Below are positions 7,792 to 16,798 of a DNA stretch of 64,000 nucleotides, in pieces; position 1 is the first letter of the stretch, and every line of letters starts with the position of its first letter. The DNA lies in contig NZ_CATMFB010000001.1 of the NCBI RefSeq assembly GCF_950066645.1, forward strand, positions 310,001-374,000. The letters are read 5' to 3'. The notes under the pieces were generated by a model. The model ran no database searches, was not told where the DNA came from, and worked only from the letters and a program-made list of their open reading frames with translations. The DNA comes from an uncultured Thalassolituus sp. Lineage in GTDB: Bacteria; Pseudomonadota; Gammaproteobacteria; Pseudomonadales; Oceanobacteraceae. Position numbers and translations under genes: made by a program.

Positions 7792-10700
7792 ATGACAGAT
7801 AATCACGAGGAAATGACAGAGGTTCCCAGTCACTATGTTGGGATTGGAGCCTCTGCAGGTGGCCTGGAGGCCTTACAGGAGTTCTTTGGGCATATTCCGT
7901 CAGATACCGGAGCCGTTTTTATTGTGGCTCAGCACCTGTCACCTGATTATAAAAGCATGATGCCAGAACTGCTTAGCAGGTATACGAAAATGCCGATTGC
8001 TCAGGCGTCGGATGGTGTAGAGCTTCTCGCAAATCATGTTTACCTGATGCCTCCACGAAAAAACATGATGCTCGGTGAAGGGCGGTTGCTGTTGTCGGAC
8101 CAGGTGCCTGATACCCAGCCGCAGATGCCGATTGATTTCTTTCTTCGCTCCCTCGCTGAAAATTACCAGCATAAAGCCGTTGGTGTCGTTCTCTCGGGGA
8201 CCGGCAGCGATGGAACGCGTGGAATTAAAGCCATGAAGGAAGCTGGCGGTCTTGTAATGATACAGGAGCCCGCGTCGGCTAAATTCGACGGCATGCCAAT
8301 GAGTGCGTATAGCACAGGCCTTGCAGATTTATTACTTCCCCCTGATGAAATGGGAGACAGCCTGGTCAGTTATTTCCGTCACCCGTTTATTTCAGGCAAA
8401 AAGCCGCTGATGGATAATACGTCTGATGAAGAAACCAGTACGCTTGAGAATATTTTTCAATTACTCCGTAATCAATCAGCAATCAACTTCTCTCATTATA
8501 AGGCCTCTACCGTCGCCCGCCGGATTGAACGTCGATTGGGTATTAATCAGCTAGCAACGCTTAATGCATATCATCGATTACTTGTCGATTCTCCACGAGA
8601 GTTGCAGACACTGGGTAAAGAGTTGCTGATCGGTGTCACCCGTTTTTTCCGTGACGAAAAAATATGCGATCGCATTGAAAAAGAAGTGGTTCCAACGATT
8701 GTCAGTCGGGCAATTAAAAAGAACGAGCCTGTCAGAATCTGGGTTGCCGGTTGCTCTACCGGGGAGGAGGCCTACTCTCTGGCGATGATGTTTAACGATT
8801 ACATCGCTGAGAATAAATTAGTTTGTCGGGTACATATATTTGCCACAGATGTCGATGCAGAAGCGATTGCTGAAGCGAGTTCAGGGCGGTACCCCCTGGA
8901 TATAGAACATGACATGAACGAAGACAGGCTGAGAAAGTATTTTGTCAGAAAAGAAGGCGCATATGTGGTATCTCCCAGACTGCGGGAGATGGTGATATTT
9001 GCCACGCATAATATGCTTGAGGACCCGCCATTCTCTCATATTGATCTGGTCAGTTGTCGTAATGTATTGATCTATTTCCAACATATTGCTCAGAAGAAAG
9101 TGCTGGCGTCTTTGTTTTTTGCGTTGCGCCAACATGGCGTACTCTGGCTTGGGCCCTCTGAATCGCTGGGAGATCTGCAGACGCACTTCGAGGTCGTTGA
9201 TGAGCGTCGTAAGATCTTCCGTAAAGTCAGTAACCAGCGGGTTCCTATCGGAGCTACCCCACCGGGCCTGTCTGCGAATGGACGCTTTCCAGTGAATCAG
9301 GTGATGCCTGTTATGAGCAGTACAAGCCGACCGGCAAAGACTAACGGTGTACCGGGAATGGATACCGTAACCGAGCGTATTATCGAAGAATATGCACCTG
9401 ACAGTATTATCCTTAACGCACAGTTTGACGCAGTACACGTCTACGGAGATGTGGGTGATTACGTTAAGCCCTTCAGACCCGGAAAAGTAACAAACAACAT
9501 TAAAGACATTGTTGTGGATGATCTGGCGGTTGCCGTATCGACAGCACTTTATCGTTGCGAGAAGAACTCTGAGGACGTTTTTTACGAAGATGTATCTGTC
9601 AGTGCTCGCGATGGAAAGGACTATCTGATCGATCTGTCAGTCCTGTATGTGAATGATAAAGATATTGTTGGCTCACCTGTGTTTTATGCCGTTCAGTTCC
9701 TGAATAAAAATCAGGAGCTGACAAAAAAGGAAAAAGAGAAAATATCCTTTAATGCCAGTGAACACTCCCGTCAGCGGATCCGTGACCTGGAACTTGAACT
9801 GGTGAAAAAGCAGGAGCACCTGCAGGTAACCATTGAAGAACTGGAAACAACTAATGAAGAGCTGCAGTCTGCTAACGAAGAGCTGATGTCTGCCAACGAA
9901 GAGCTGCAGAGTACGAATGAAGAACTTCAGTCTGTTAACGAAGAACTGTACACGGTAAACAGTGAGTATCAGGAAAAAATAGCTGAGCTGACTGAGGCAA
10001 ATGATGATCTGGACAGCGTGATCAACGCGACCAATATCGGGATTGTTTTTCTCGACCGGACGCTGTCGATCCGGAAGTTCACTCCGGTATCAACTAACTA
10101 TATTCATCTTCGCGACAATGACGTCGGGCGTCCATTTCATCACATCTCTCACGAGCTGAAGTACCCTGACATCATGACTGATATTGCACATGTCAGTAAA
10201 GAAGGTGTGACGATAGAGAAGTCGATATCCAGCAATGCTGATCATGCTCTCCTGATCCGTATTCTACCTTACCGTTATAGCGGATCGGGAGCCCAGTCTG
10301 GCGTTGTTCTGACGCTCACAAATATATCACGACAACGTTTTGTTGAAGGGGCGCTGGAACGCGCTCAGGAAAGTCTCAGAAGTAGTTTGCTGGATGATGA
10401 GAGCGAGCCTGCTACCCTTCCGGAAGCTCCTGTTCGCGTGTTGGTCCTCGAAGACGATGACGTTGACCGTCGACGGGTAGTGCGCATGCTTCGGATGATT
10501 CCGGACCGGCAATACAGAGTGTCGGATTTCTCCCGGATCGATGAAGCGATTGGTGCGGCTTCCTCGGAAGAGTTCGATGTGCTTCTCGTGGATTTTCAAC
10601 TGGCCGAAGGCACGGCACAGAACTTCTCCGATGCTATTCGTGAGAAGAATATCAGCACGCCGATTATTCTGATGTCAGGCTATGATGAAGCGGCGCTGGA

Positions 10701-10854
10701 TAGTCGTTTTCTCGATGCCGATATCTTCGACTTTCTCAATAAAGATGAACTGACCACGCAACTGCTTGTGCGTAGTCTTGATTATGTTATGGAGAAAAAG
10801 GCGCGTCAGGCAGAGGATGAAAAACAGACCGAATCATCCGGAACTGGAGACTGA
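7792..10854 (+). CDS. CheB-CheR fusion with PAS and C-terminal receiver domain
   Basis: About 1020 residues from the chosen start (ATG at 7792); the frame is open back to 7660, inside the upstream gene, and no start has a convincing ribosome site. Order: CheB methylesterase domain (IGASAGG near residue 15, SGTGSDGTRG at 135-144), CheR methyltransferase (AGCSTGEEAYS near 319), a heptad-rich coiled coil of repeated EELQS-NEEL units at about 663-737, a PAS-like domain, and a receiver domain at about 882-1010 (LEDDDVDRRR, LLVDFQL). Such fusions usually end in PAS or kinase domains, so a terminal receiver is notable. It probably links chemoreceptor-like modification to phospho-signalling with its neighbours. 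Confidence 0.92.
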   Translation: MTDNHEEMTEVPSHYVGIGASAGGLEALQEFFGHIPSDTGAVFIVAQHLSPDYKSMMPELLSRYTKMPIAQASDGVELLANHVYLMPPRKNMMLGEGRLLLSDQVPDTQPQMPIDFFLRSLAENYQHKAVGVVLSGTGSDGTRGIKAMKEAGGLVMIQEPASAKFDGMPMSAYSTGLADLLLPPDEMGDSLVSYFRHPFISGKKPLMDNTSDEETSTLENIFQLLRNQSAINFSHYKASTVARRIERRLGINQLATLNAYHRLLVDSPRELQTLGKELLIGVTRFFRDEKICDRIEKEVVPTIVSRAIKKNEPVRIWVAGCSTGEEAYSLAMMFNDYIAENKLVCRVHIFATDVDAEAIAEASSGRYPLDIEHDMNEDRLRKYFVRKEGAYVVSPRLREMVIFATHNMLEDPPFSHIDLVSCRNVLIYFQHIAQKKVLASLFFALRQHGVLWLGPSESLGDLQTHFEVVDERRKIFRKVSNQRVPIGATPPGLSANGRFPVNQVMPVMSSTSRPAKTNGVPGMDTVTERIIEEYAPDSIILNAQFDAVHVYGDVGDYVKPFRPGKVTNNIKDIVVDDLAVAVSTALYRCEKNSEDVFYEDVSVSARDGKDYLIDLSVLYVNDKDIVGSPVFYAVQFLNKNQELTKKEKEKISFNASEHSRQRIRDLELELVKKQEHLQVTIEELETTNEELQSANEELMSANEELQSTNEELQSVNEELYTVNSEYQEKIAELTEANDDLDSVINATNIGIVFLDRTLSIRKFTPVSTNYIHLRDNDVGRPFHHISHELKYPDIMTDIAHVSKEGVTIEKSISSNADHALLIRILPYRYSGSGAQSGVVLTLTNISRQRFVEGALERAQESLRSSLLDDESEPATLPEAPVRVLVLEDDDVDRRRVVRMLRMIPDRQYRVSDFSRIDEAIGAASSEEFDVLLVDFQLAEGTAQNFSDAIREKNISTPIILMSGYDEAALDSRFLDADIFDFLNKDELTTQLLVRSLDYVMEKKARQAEDEKQTESSGTGD

Positions 10855-12405
10855 TTACGCCCTGGGCCAGGTAAAAATAAATTCATTGCCTGTCGGAACA
10901 TCGTCAGTTTCGTCGGTATGAGTGATTACCCGTATTTTCCCGCCACGTTCGTGCAGAATGCGGCGGGTGATCGCGAGTCCCATACCGCTGCCTTCTACTT
11001 CGTCTCTTGGTCGTAGCGTCTGAAACATTTCAAAGATTTTCAGATGATATTCTTCTGCAATCGGGGTGTTGGTATCTGCGACATGAAATTCATAGTGTGT
11101 TGGATTATCTTCGGCCCAGACTCTTATCTGACCACCGGCTTCCGTTCTGTGTTTAATGGCGTTGCCCAGTAAATTGATCAGAACTTGTTCAAACAGCGGT
11201 TTTTCTACCGTAATGGCTTCGAATGAACCCTGAATCGTCAGTGTCACTTCGTCGGGTGGGGTCAGAATCTCAAAGACATCCCGGAGAATAACCTCAGGTG
11301 ACACCACCTCCTTCTGATATCGGTCGCCCGCCTGGCTGGCACGGGAGTACGCCAGAAGGTCGTCTAGCAAAGATTCCAGGCGCTCAATCCTGCCCTGCAT
11401 CAGTTCGATGTGCTCATTTACCTCTGCAGGTGGGTCCGGAAGGTCCTCCCTGATCCAGCTGGCGAGCTGACGTATGCCACGCAGGGGCGCTTTCAGGTCA
11501 TGTGAGGCAACGTAGGCGAAGGTCGACAGATCGCGGTTTGAGCGCTCCAACTCTGCTTCGCGCAGTTTTTCTTCGGTGATGTCCCAGTTGGCACCGCGCA
11601 TACGGACCGGCTTGCCGGCATCGTCGTAGTACACGTCGGCGGCGGCTTTGATAAAACGCAGTGAGCCATCTGGCAGAAGTGCGCGGAAGGTCGTGCGATA
11701 AGGTGCACCCTTATGTATTGCTGCTTCCAGTTTCGCTTTCAGGCTGTCGGCATCTTCCGGGTGGATACGACTCCACCAGTCATTAATATTCAGCCCATCG
11801 TCTGATGGTTCTATCTGGTACATATCGTAGAGCGCCTGATCCCAGACCAGAGCATCGTCATTCAGATCCCACCGCCATAACCCAATCTGAGAGGTGGACA
11901 GCGCCAGTCGGTTGATTTCGCTCAGCTCTTCGGTGGTGCGTTCGAGCTGACGTGAAGTACGCTCCTGCTGTTGCCGGCTTTCCATCAGTGAGGTCAGGTC
12001 GGTATGAGCGCCAAGCATCCGGCTGGGCTCTCCATGTTCGTCTCGGATAATCAGCCCACGACAACGTACCCATATCGTTTTCCCATCTTTGTGCCGATAA
12101 CGCACGATCTGATCGTATGGGTGTGATGGGTCGGCTTTGTGTTTTTCGAAGTTATCAAGAACGCCGGGAAGGTCTTCGGGGAATATATGCTCCTGCCACC
12201 AGGCTGAGGTGTGAGGAATTTCATCTTCACGATAGCCGAAGATTGCTTTAAAGCGGGGGCTCAGCCACTCGTGTTCCGGATTAGTCAGATCCCAGTACCA
12301 CATGCCATCCGTGGCGCCTTCTTCGAACCAGGCGAACAGGCTTTCATCGCTCTGCAGGCGTTCGTACAGCTCGGTGTAAAGGTAGTGCTTGTTGTCGCTG
12401 GTCAT
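10855..12405 (-). CDS. PAS-PAS sensor histidine kinase
   Basis: A protein of 516 residues. Two PAS/PAC modules occupy about 25-140 and 165-285; both carry the W-x-x-x-I-H/F-P-E-D loop typical of PAS_3 folds. HisKA follows with ASHDLKAPLRG, phosphoacceptor His302. The ATPase domain has N-box NLLGNAIKH and G2 box GSGMGLAI. The G1 box, normally DxGxG, reads VADTNTPI and lacks both glycines, which could weaken ATP binding. The architecture resembles phytochrome-like kinases paired with Rcp1-type regulators, and such a regulator is encoded divergently at 12522. Its stop codon abuts the stop of the CheB-CheR fusion, tail to tail. Confidence 0.9.
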   Translation of the reverse strand: MTSDNKHYLYTELYERLQSDESLFAWFEEGATDGMWYWDLTNPEHEWLSPRFKAIFGYREDEIPHTSAWWQEHIFPEDLPGVLDNFEKHKADPSHPYDQIVRYRHKDGKTIWVRCRGLIIRDEHGEPSRMLGAHTDLTSLMESRQQQERTSRQLERTTEELSEINRLALSTSQIGLWRWDLNDDALVWDQALYDMYQIEPSDDGLNINDWWSRIHPEDADSLKAKLEAAIHKGAPYRTTFRALLPDGSLRFIKAAADVYYDDAGKPVRMRGANWDITEEKLREAELERSNRDLSTFAYVASHDLKAPLRGIRQLASWIREDLPDPPAEVNEHIELMQGRIERLESLLDDLLAYSRASQAGDRYQKEVVSPEVILRDVFEILTPPDEVTLTIQGSFEAITVEKPLFEQVLINLLGNAIKHRTEAGGQIRVWAEDNPTHYEFHVADTNTPIAEEYHLKIFEMFQTLRPRDEVEGSGMGLAITRRILHERGGKIRVITHTDETDDVPTGNEFIFTWPRA

Positions 12406-12521
12406 ACGTCGTCCCTGTAAAGCCTGCTGGTCACCACTGCTGACTTCAGGTTAAAGTGACTGAACGTTTTTTACCAGCAGGGTTTTCCTGTGGTTGTGTA
12501 TTTCTTCATGGATGGATTTGT

Positions 12522-12938
12522 ATGAACGCCGGCGGCCAGATACTGCTGATTGATGATGATGTGATCGACATACGGAGCTTTGAGCGTGGCCTTTCGCGCG
12601 CAGGCTTGGGGCACCGTCTGGTGTCGCTCACTAATGGTCATGAGGCGCTTTCCGGGCTACAGACCGGCAACGTACCTATTCCGGATGTGATCGTTCTTGA
12701 TCTGAACATGCCGGGAATGAGCGGTTTCGAATTTCTGTCGGCCCTGCGTCAGGACGAGCGGCTGTGCTTTCTGCCGGTATGGGTACTGTCGACCTCCTCA
12801 GACCCGGACGACATCCGCCGGGCTTATGACCTGAATGCGGCCGGCTATATGGTAAAGCAGGAGATGGGCGATAACTTTGCGGAAGTCATTAAACTGATTA
12901 ACCATTATCTGTCGGTGATTCAGTTACCGGGCGCCTGA
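12522..12938 (+). CDS. Single-domain response regulator (Rcp1-like)
   Basis: A receiver-only protein of 138 residues: acidic DDD at 11-13, phosphoacceptor Asp60 in VIVLDLNMPGMSG, and the conserved Lys in GYMVKQ near 105. The start at 12522 is chosen because the upstream in-frame extension has no family similarity. Rcp1-type regulators commonly pair with PAS or phytochrome kinases, so the divergent kinase is the likely partner. It has no output domain and would act by protein contact or phosphorelay. Confidence 0.9.
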   Translation: MNAGGQILLIDDDVIDIRSFERGLSRAGLGHRLVSLTNGHEALSGLQTGNVPIPDVIVLDLNMPGMSGFEFLSALRQDERLCFLPVWVLSTSSDPDDIRRAYDLNAAGYMVKQEMGDNFAEVIKLINHYLSVIQLPGA

Positions 12939-13062
12939 AGCAGGCACCTCTCTGGGCTATACTGAAGGACAAGCCGCTGGTGCAGTACGCCAGCCTGCGG
13001 GTAAAGGAGCCCGCTTAAAAAAATTCAACGGAATGAACAGTTAAGTAGTCGGATTGTTGTTC

Positions 13063-13731
13063 ATGAAGTGGTTTTTTTGTCTGCTGGCGCTTGTTGTCAG
13101 CAGTTCTGTTGTGGCGGGGCCTCCATCCTCTTTTTCACAGGCTAAACGTCTTGCTGCCGGTATCTATCAGGATCGGGCAGTCACTTTCTATTGCGACTGC
13201 CGCTTTGAGGCAAAGACTGTTGATCCAACCGCCTGTGGCTACCAACCCCGTAAACAACCAAAGCGTGGAGCACGCGTCGAATGGGAGCACGTCGTGCCTG
13301 CATGGGAGCTGGGGCATCAGCGCCAGTGCTGGCAGAAGGGTGGGCGCAAGAACTGCAACCGGACGGACCCGGTCTTTGTCACCATGACGTCGGATCTGCA
13401 CAATCTCGTACCTGCTGTGGGCGAGCTGAACGGGGATCGCTCTAACTATCGCTTTGGTATGCTCGAGGGTGAAGTGCGCCATTATGGTCGGTGTGATTTC
13501 GAGGTCGATTTCAAGCTGCGTCGTGCTGAGCCTCCGGAGCACCGCCGTGGCGATGTTGCGCGGATCTATTTCTACATGCGTGACACGTACGGCCTGCGCA
13601 TCAGTCGGCAGCAGGAGCAGCTGTTCAGCGCCTGGCACCGGATGGACCCTCCAGACGAGGCGGAGCGTCAACGGGATGCGCGCATCGTTAAGGTTCAGGG
13701 CAACAGCAATTGCTACGTCAGCGGGTGCTGA
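13063..13731 (+). CDS. endA: Secreted endonuclease I (periplasmic DNase)
   Basis: About 222 residues with an N-terminal signal peptide (MKWFFCLLALVVSSS, cut after VVAG). It carries the endonuclease I core: EWEHVVPAWELG with the general-base His, and TSDLHNLVPAVGELNGDRSN with the metal-binding Asn. Several cysteines (near FYCDCRF, NCNRTD and the C-terminal NCYVSGC) fit disulfides of the Vvn/EndA family. It cleaves DNA in the periplasm or outside the cell. A TTG start nine bases upstream is possible. Confidence 0.92.
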   Translation: MKWFFCLLALVVSSSVVAGPPSSFSQAKRLAAGIYQDRAVTFYCDCRFEAKTVDPTACGYQPRKQPKRGARVEWEHVVPAWELGHQRQCWQKGGRKNCNRTDPVFVTMTSDLHNLVPAVGELNGDRSNYRFGMLEGEVRHYGRCDFEVDFKLRRAEPPEHRRGDVARIYFYMRDTYGLRISRQQEQLFSAWHRMDPPDEAERQRDARIVKVQGNSNCYVSGC

Positions 13732-13745
13732 GAGGAGTGAAGGTA

Positions 13746-13997
13746 ATGCAGAAATTTACAGATGCTGATCTGTCGCGAATCATTGAAATGGCGTGGGAAG
13801 ACCGCACGCCCTTTGAGGCGATTGAAGCTTTGTATGGACTGAATGAAACGGCGGTTATTGCACTGATGCGCCGCGAGATGAAAGCTTCTTCGTTCCGGAT
13901 GTGGCGGCGGCGGGTGAGTGGCAGGGCGACCAAGCACATTGCTCTGCGCAGCCCTGAAGTGAGCCGGGCGTACTGCCCGACCCAGTATAAGCGCTGA
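13746..13997 (+). CDS. TIGR03643/DUF2805 family small protein
   Basis: A protein of 83 residues, preceded by a good ribosome site (GGAGTGAAGG). The order FTDADLSRIIEMAWEDRTPF, then IEALYGLNETAVIALMRREM, then SSFRMWRRRVSGR-KH matches the DUF2805 family, a small conserved protein of unknown function in proteobacteria. The basic helix-rich content suggests nucleic-acid contact but this is inference. It ends three bases before the convergent ppkA stop. Confidence 0.85.
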   Translation: MQKFTDADLSRIIEMAWEDRTPFEAIEALYGLNETAVIALMRREMKASSFRMWRRRVSGRATKHIALRSPEVSRAYCPTQYKR

Positions 13998-14000
13998 TGC

Positions 14001-16544
14001 TTAGCGCAGTAATTCGCGGACCAGGCGGAAGCCGGTAAATTCGTCGGCCGTACCATCGTGGGCCACGCTGGTGGTAAAGCGACACTCATTCAGCGGCGTC
14101 TGGCGGGAGCCGCCTACTGCGACAAGTTGGTTGCCCTCATAAGCCCATTCCTGAACATTACCTACGTGGGACGCCAGGCCGAAAGAGTTTGGCTTGCCGT
14201 TCGTCGTTTTCTGCAGCTCCAGGCCTTTTTCGATAGCCCCATACTTCAGGAAGCAGTTGCGGTCCGGTGATTCCGGTGTACCGTCAGCTGTGGCCGCCAG
14301 CTGCCACTCTTCGTGAGACGGCAGGCGGTAATAGTGCCCCGTCACTGCACTCAGCCAGCCGGCGAAGTTTTCTGCAAATTCGATATCAATATTGTGAATC
14401 GGCAGGAAGTTATTAGCGTACGTTTCGGCATCACACAGCTGAGTCACAGTGCAGTAGTCGGCGACATCGTCGTAAGTGATTTCGTACTGGCTGATGGCAA
14501 TAGCTTTGCCTTCTTCAGGCGCAGGCACGACGACCATCTGCGGGCCTTTAGCATCACGCGGCAGCGGATCAGCGCAGGTATAGCGACGACCTTTTGAGCC
14601 CGTACCAGCATCCAGATGCGAGCAGTAGTCGACTTTCAGTGGGTTCAGCACGCCCTGCGCGGGCAAGAGTGCCCGGGCATCCGACAGCATGATATCGGCG
14701 GCAAACGGACTGACTTTCGACAGTCGGTTAAAACAGCTCACCAGCGAGTCAGCGACGACGCGACGCAGCTGCTCTGAACGTTTTGGATCAAGGTTTTCGA
14801 GAATTCGCAGGTGGTCTGCGACATCGCCGGCGACATCAATCTGGTTAGGACAGCGCAGAGATTTTTCGAGAGCAGTGACCTCCTGACGGATCTGAATCTG
14901 GCGTGCTTCTTCGAGTTCTTTTTCGCGTTTTTCCTGCTCCAGACGCAGCAGTTCGGCTTCTTTCTGAGCTTCAGCCAGGCGGGCATTTTCTTCACGCAGG
15001 CGGTCGGCTTCCTGCTGGGTAATGACCTGGTTCGTCAGCAGTGAAATATCATCCGCCGGAGCATCCCAGCGCGCAGCATACTGAAGCAGTGTCAGCACAT
15101 CACCGAGGGAGTTTTCGGCGATCCGGCGTTTGGATTCAGCGATATAGGCATCAACCACACGTACACGGACGCTCTCATTGAGTTCAGTCGGGTCGTCGAC
15201 CATATTACGGTAGCTGAGCAGTTCGCGGCGCAGCTCCATATCCCACTTGGGCGTGAGTGCCGAGATCTGAACCAGCTGCTCAATTTTCTGAATCTGGTTG
15301 TTCCGCTCTGTCAGCTCAAGTTTCTCGGCCAGCTCTTCTGCCATCTGAGCTTTCAGTTGTTCCTGCTGAACCAGCTGCTCCTGATACTGCTGGTAATACA
15401 CACCGCCACCGATGGCAAATGCAACCAGAGACGCGGCCAGAGCCCAGCCGAGCAGGCGGGCACGACCAAAGAAGGCCCGATAAAATTCATCGACGGTTTC
15501 GGTACGTTTCTCGCGCTTCAGTTCCAGAGCGCCGGAGAGTGCATTCCACTGGCGACGGCTCAGACCTTTCAGGCGCTTGGGCTTGAGCTTTTTCTCAAAT
15601 GCCTGGTCGGCCGGCACTTTGCCGTATGGGTGTTTGCCTGAAAAAAGTTCGTACGCAACGCAGCCAAGCGCATAGAGATCGTCGGACTGAGCCGGTTCGC
15701 CACCTTTCAGCATTTCGTAGCTGGCGTAGGCCGGAGTCAGTGCGCCGAGTGTCCCCGCATCGAAAATGGTTTTCTCGCCGGCACCATGAGCGGCGCTGCT
15801 GCCTTCTGACACGGCGCGCGCGATACCAAAGTCAAATACCTTCGAGCCTTTGGATTTAGTGACGTAAATGTTGCCCGGCTTAAAGTCCGAGTGAACAATG
15901 TTGTGCGAGTGTGCATAAATCAGCGCGTTGGATATATCGCGCAGAATGCTGTTGGCCTGATCCTGTGGAAGGCCCTGGGGGAATTCGCGCAGAAGTTCAT
16001 CAAGAGGCGACCCCTCCAGGAACTCCATGGTCATAAATACCGTGTCGCGGTCCCGGTCAAAGTCGTACACCGTTACGATGTTCGGGTGTGCAAGTGTCTG
16101 GGATTTACGTGATTCACGCTGCAGCGAAATAAAGGCATCCGGGTGCTGGCGGAAATCGTCATTCAACAGCTTGACGGCAACGTAAGGGTCGGAGTCGCTG
16201 GCCTCAACTTTACGGCGGTCGAGTGCTTTGTATACGGCTCCCATGCCACCGGCACCCAACATGCTGACAAGCTCGAAGCGACCTTTGATTACCTTGTTAT
16301 TAACCGCCGAGACGGTCGGCGTCGCACCTTGGTCATCGCCGTTTCGCTGGCTGACAGGGCTGCTCAGTGGTGTGCGGGAGGTAATCAGTGTGGCGTCGGC
16401 GGGACGTGGTGGAACAGCACCAGAGCCAGCAAAGACAGTGGCGTCGTCTTTGGCGTCGTGATCCGGCTTCTCGTTGGCTTTGCTTTTGTTGGTTCCCTGC
16501 CCGGTGGTGACGAGGCGGGTTTTGTCGTCCCTGTTATCAGTCAT
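14001..16544 (-). CDS. ppkA: T6SS serine/threonine kinase PpkA with C-terminal FGE-sulfatase domain
   Basis: A protein of 847 residues from the ATG at 16544. An upstream in-frame ATG at 16670 would place the start over the promoter, so the shorter form is preferred. The kinase domain begins near residue 86 (LGAGGMGAVYKALDR) with VHSDFKPGN and VFDFGIA. The catalytic loop has HSD instead of HRD (non-RD), and the APE region reads YASYEM. A single membrane helix lies near 363-388, then a long coiled coil, then a formylglycine-generating-enzyme-like domain (about 680-847). In T6SS, PpkA phosphorylates the FHA protein (TagH/Fha) to license assembly. The matching phosphatase is encoded at 48371. Confidence 0.93.
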   Translation of the reverse strand: MTDNRDDKTRLVTTGQGTNKSKANEKPDHDAKDDATVFAGSGAVPPRPADATLITSRTPLSSPVSQRNGDDQGATPTVSAVNNKVIKGRFELVSMLGAGGMGAVYKALDRRKVEASDSDPYVAVKLLNDDFRQHPDAFISLQRESRKSQTLAHPNIVTVYDFDRDRDTVFMTMEFLEGSPLDELLREFPQGLPQDQANSILRDISNALIYAHSHNIVHSDFKPGNIYVTKSKGSKVFDFGIARAVSEGSSAAHGAGEKTIFDAGTLGALTPAYASYEMLKGGEPAQSDDLYALGCVAYELFSGKHPYGKVPADQAFEKKLKPKRLKGLSRRQWNALSGALELKREKRTETVDEFYRAFFGRARLLGWALAASLVAFAIGGGVYYQQYQEQLVQQEQLKAQMAEELAEKLELTERNNQIQKIEQLVQISALTPKWDMELRRELLSYRNMVDDPTELNESVRVRVVDAYIAESKRRIAENSLGDVLTLLQYAARWDAPADDISLLTNQVITQQEADRLREENARLAEAQKEAELLRLEQEKREKELEEARQIQIRQEVTALEKSLRCPNQIDVAGDVADHLRILENLDPKRSEQLRRVVADSLVSCFNRLSKVSPFAADIMLSDARALLPAQGVLNPLKVDYCSHLDAGTGSKGRRYTCADPLPRDAKGPQMVVVPAPEEGKAIAISQYEITYDDVADYCTVTQLCDAETYANNFLPIHNIDIEFAENFAGWLSAVTGHYYRLPSHEEWQLAATADGTPESPDRNCFLKYGAIEKGLELQKTTNGKPNSFGLASHVGNVQEWAYEGNQLVAVGGSRQTPLNECRFTTSVAHDGTADEFTGFRLVRELLR

Positions 16545-16626
16545 AGTGCGCCTGTTAAATCTGTCGCGGTGACGTATTAAGTCTGCTGCGAGCCTTCGTC
16601 TCCTTACGGCCCGCTTTTCCGTCAGC

Positions 16627-16678
16627 TTGAACTCGGAAAGTGGCGCCGATATTATAGGATCTGCTCTCACGGCTCAAG
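16627..16678. promoter_or_regulatory. Overlapping divergent promoters for tagH operon and ppkA
   Basis: Rightward: TTGAAC (16627-16632), 17-base spacer, TATTAT (16650-16655). Leftward: CTTGAG (16678-16673), 16-base spacer, TATAAT (16656-16651). The two -10 elements occupy the same six or seven bases, so polymerase cannot occupy both at once. The leftward promoter supports the 16544 start for ppkA. These are sigma-70 consensus matches by eye. Confidence 0.6.
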
Positions 16679-16798
16679 GCAGAACTCTGTCTTCTCCAGT
16701 CTGTATGCAGTATGGCAGCGTCTCCGACGGGTACCCGATTCCGTCCATTTGCGGTAGTCTCCCACACTGCTGACTTCCAGGAACCTGATGGTGAATAA

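Noticed and set aside
12961-13020. Hairpin GCGGG-AAAGGA-CCCGC before endA as a terminator
   Set aside because: The stem is short and is followed by an A tract rather than T on the plus strand, so evidence is too weak.
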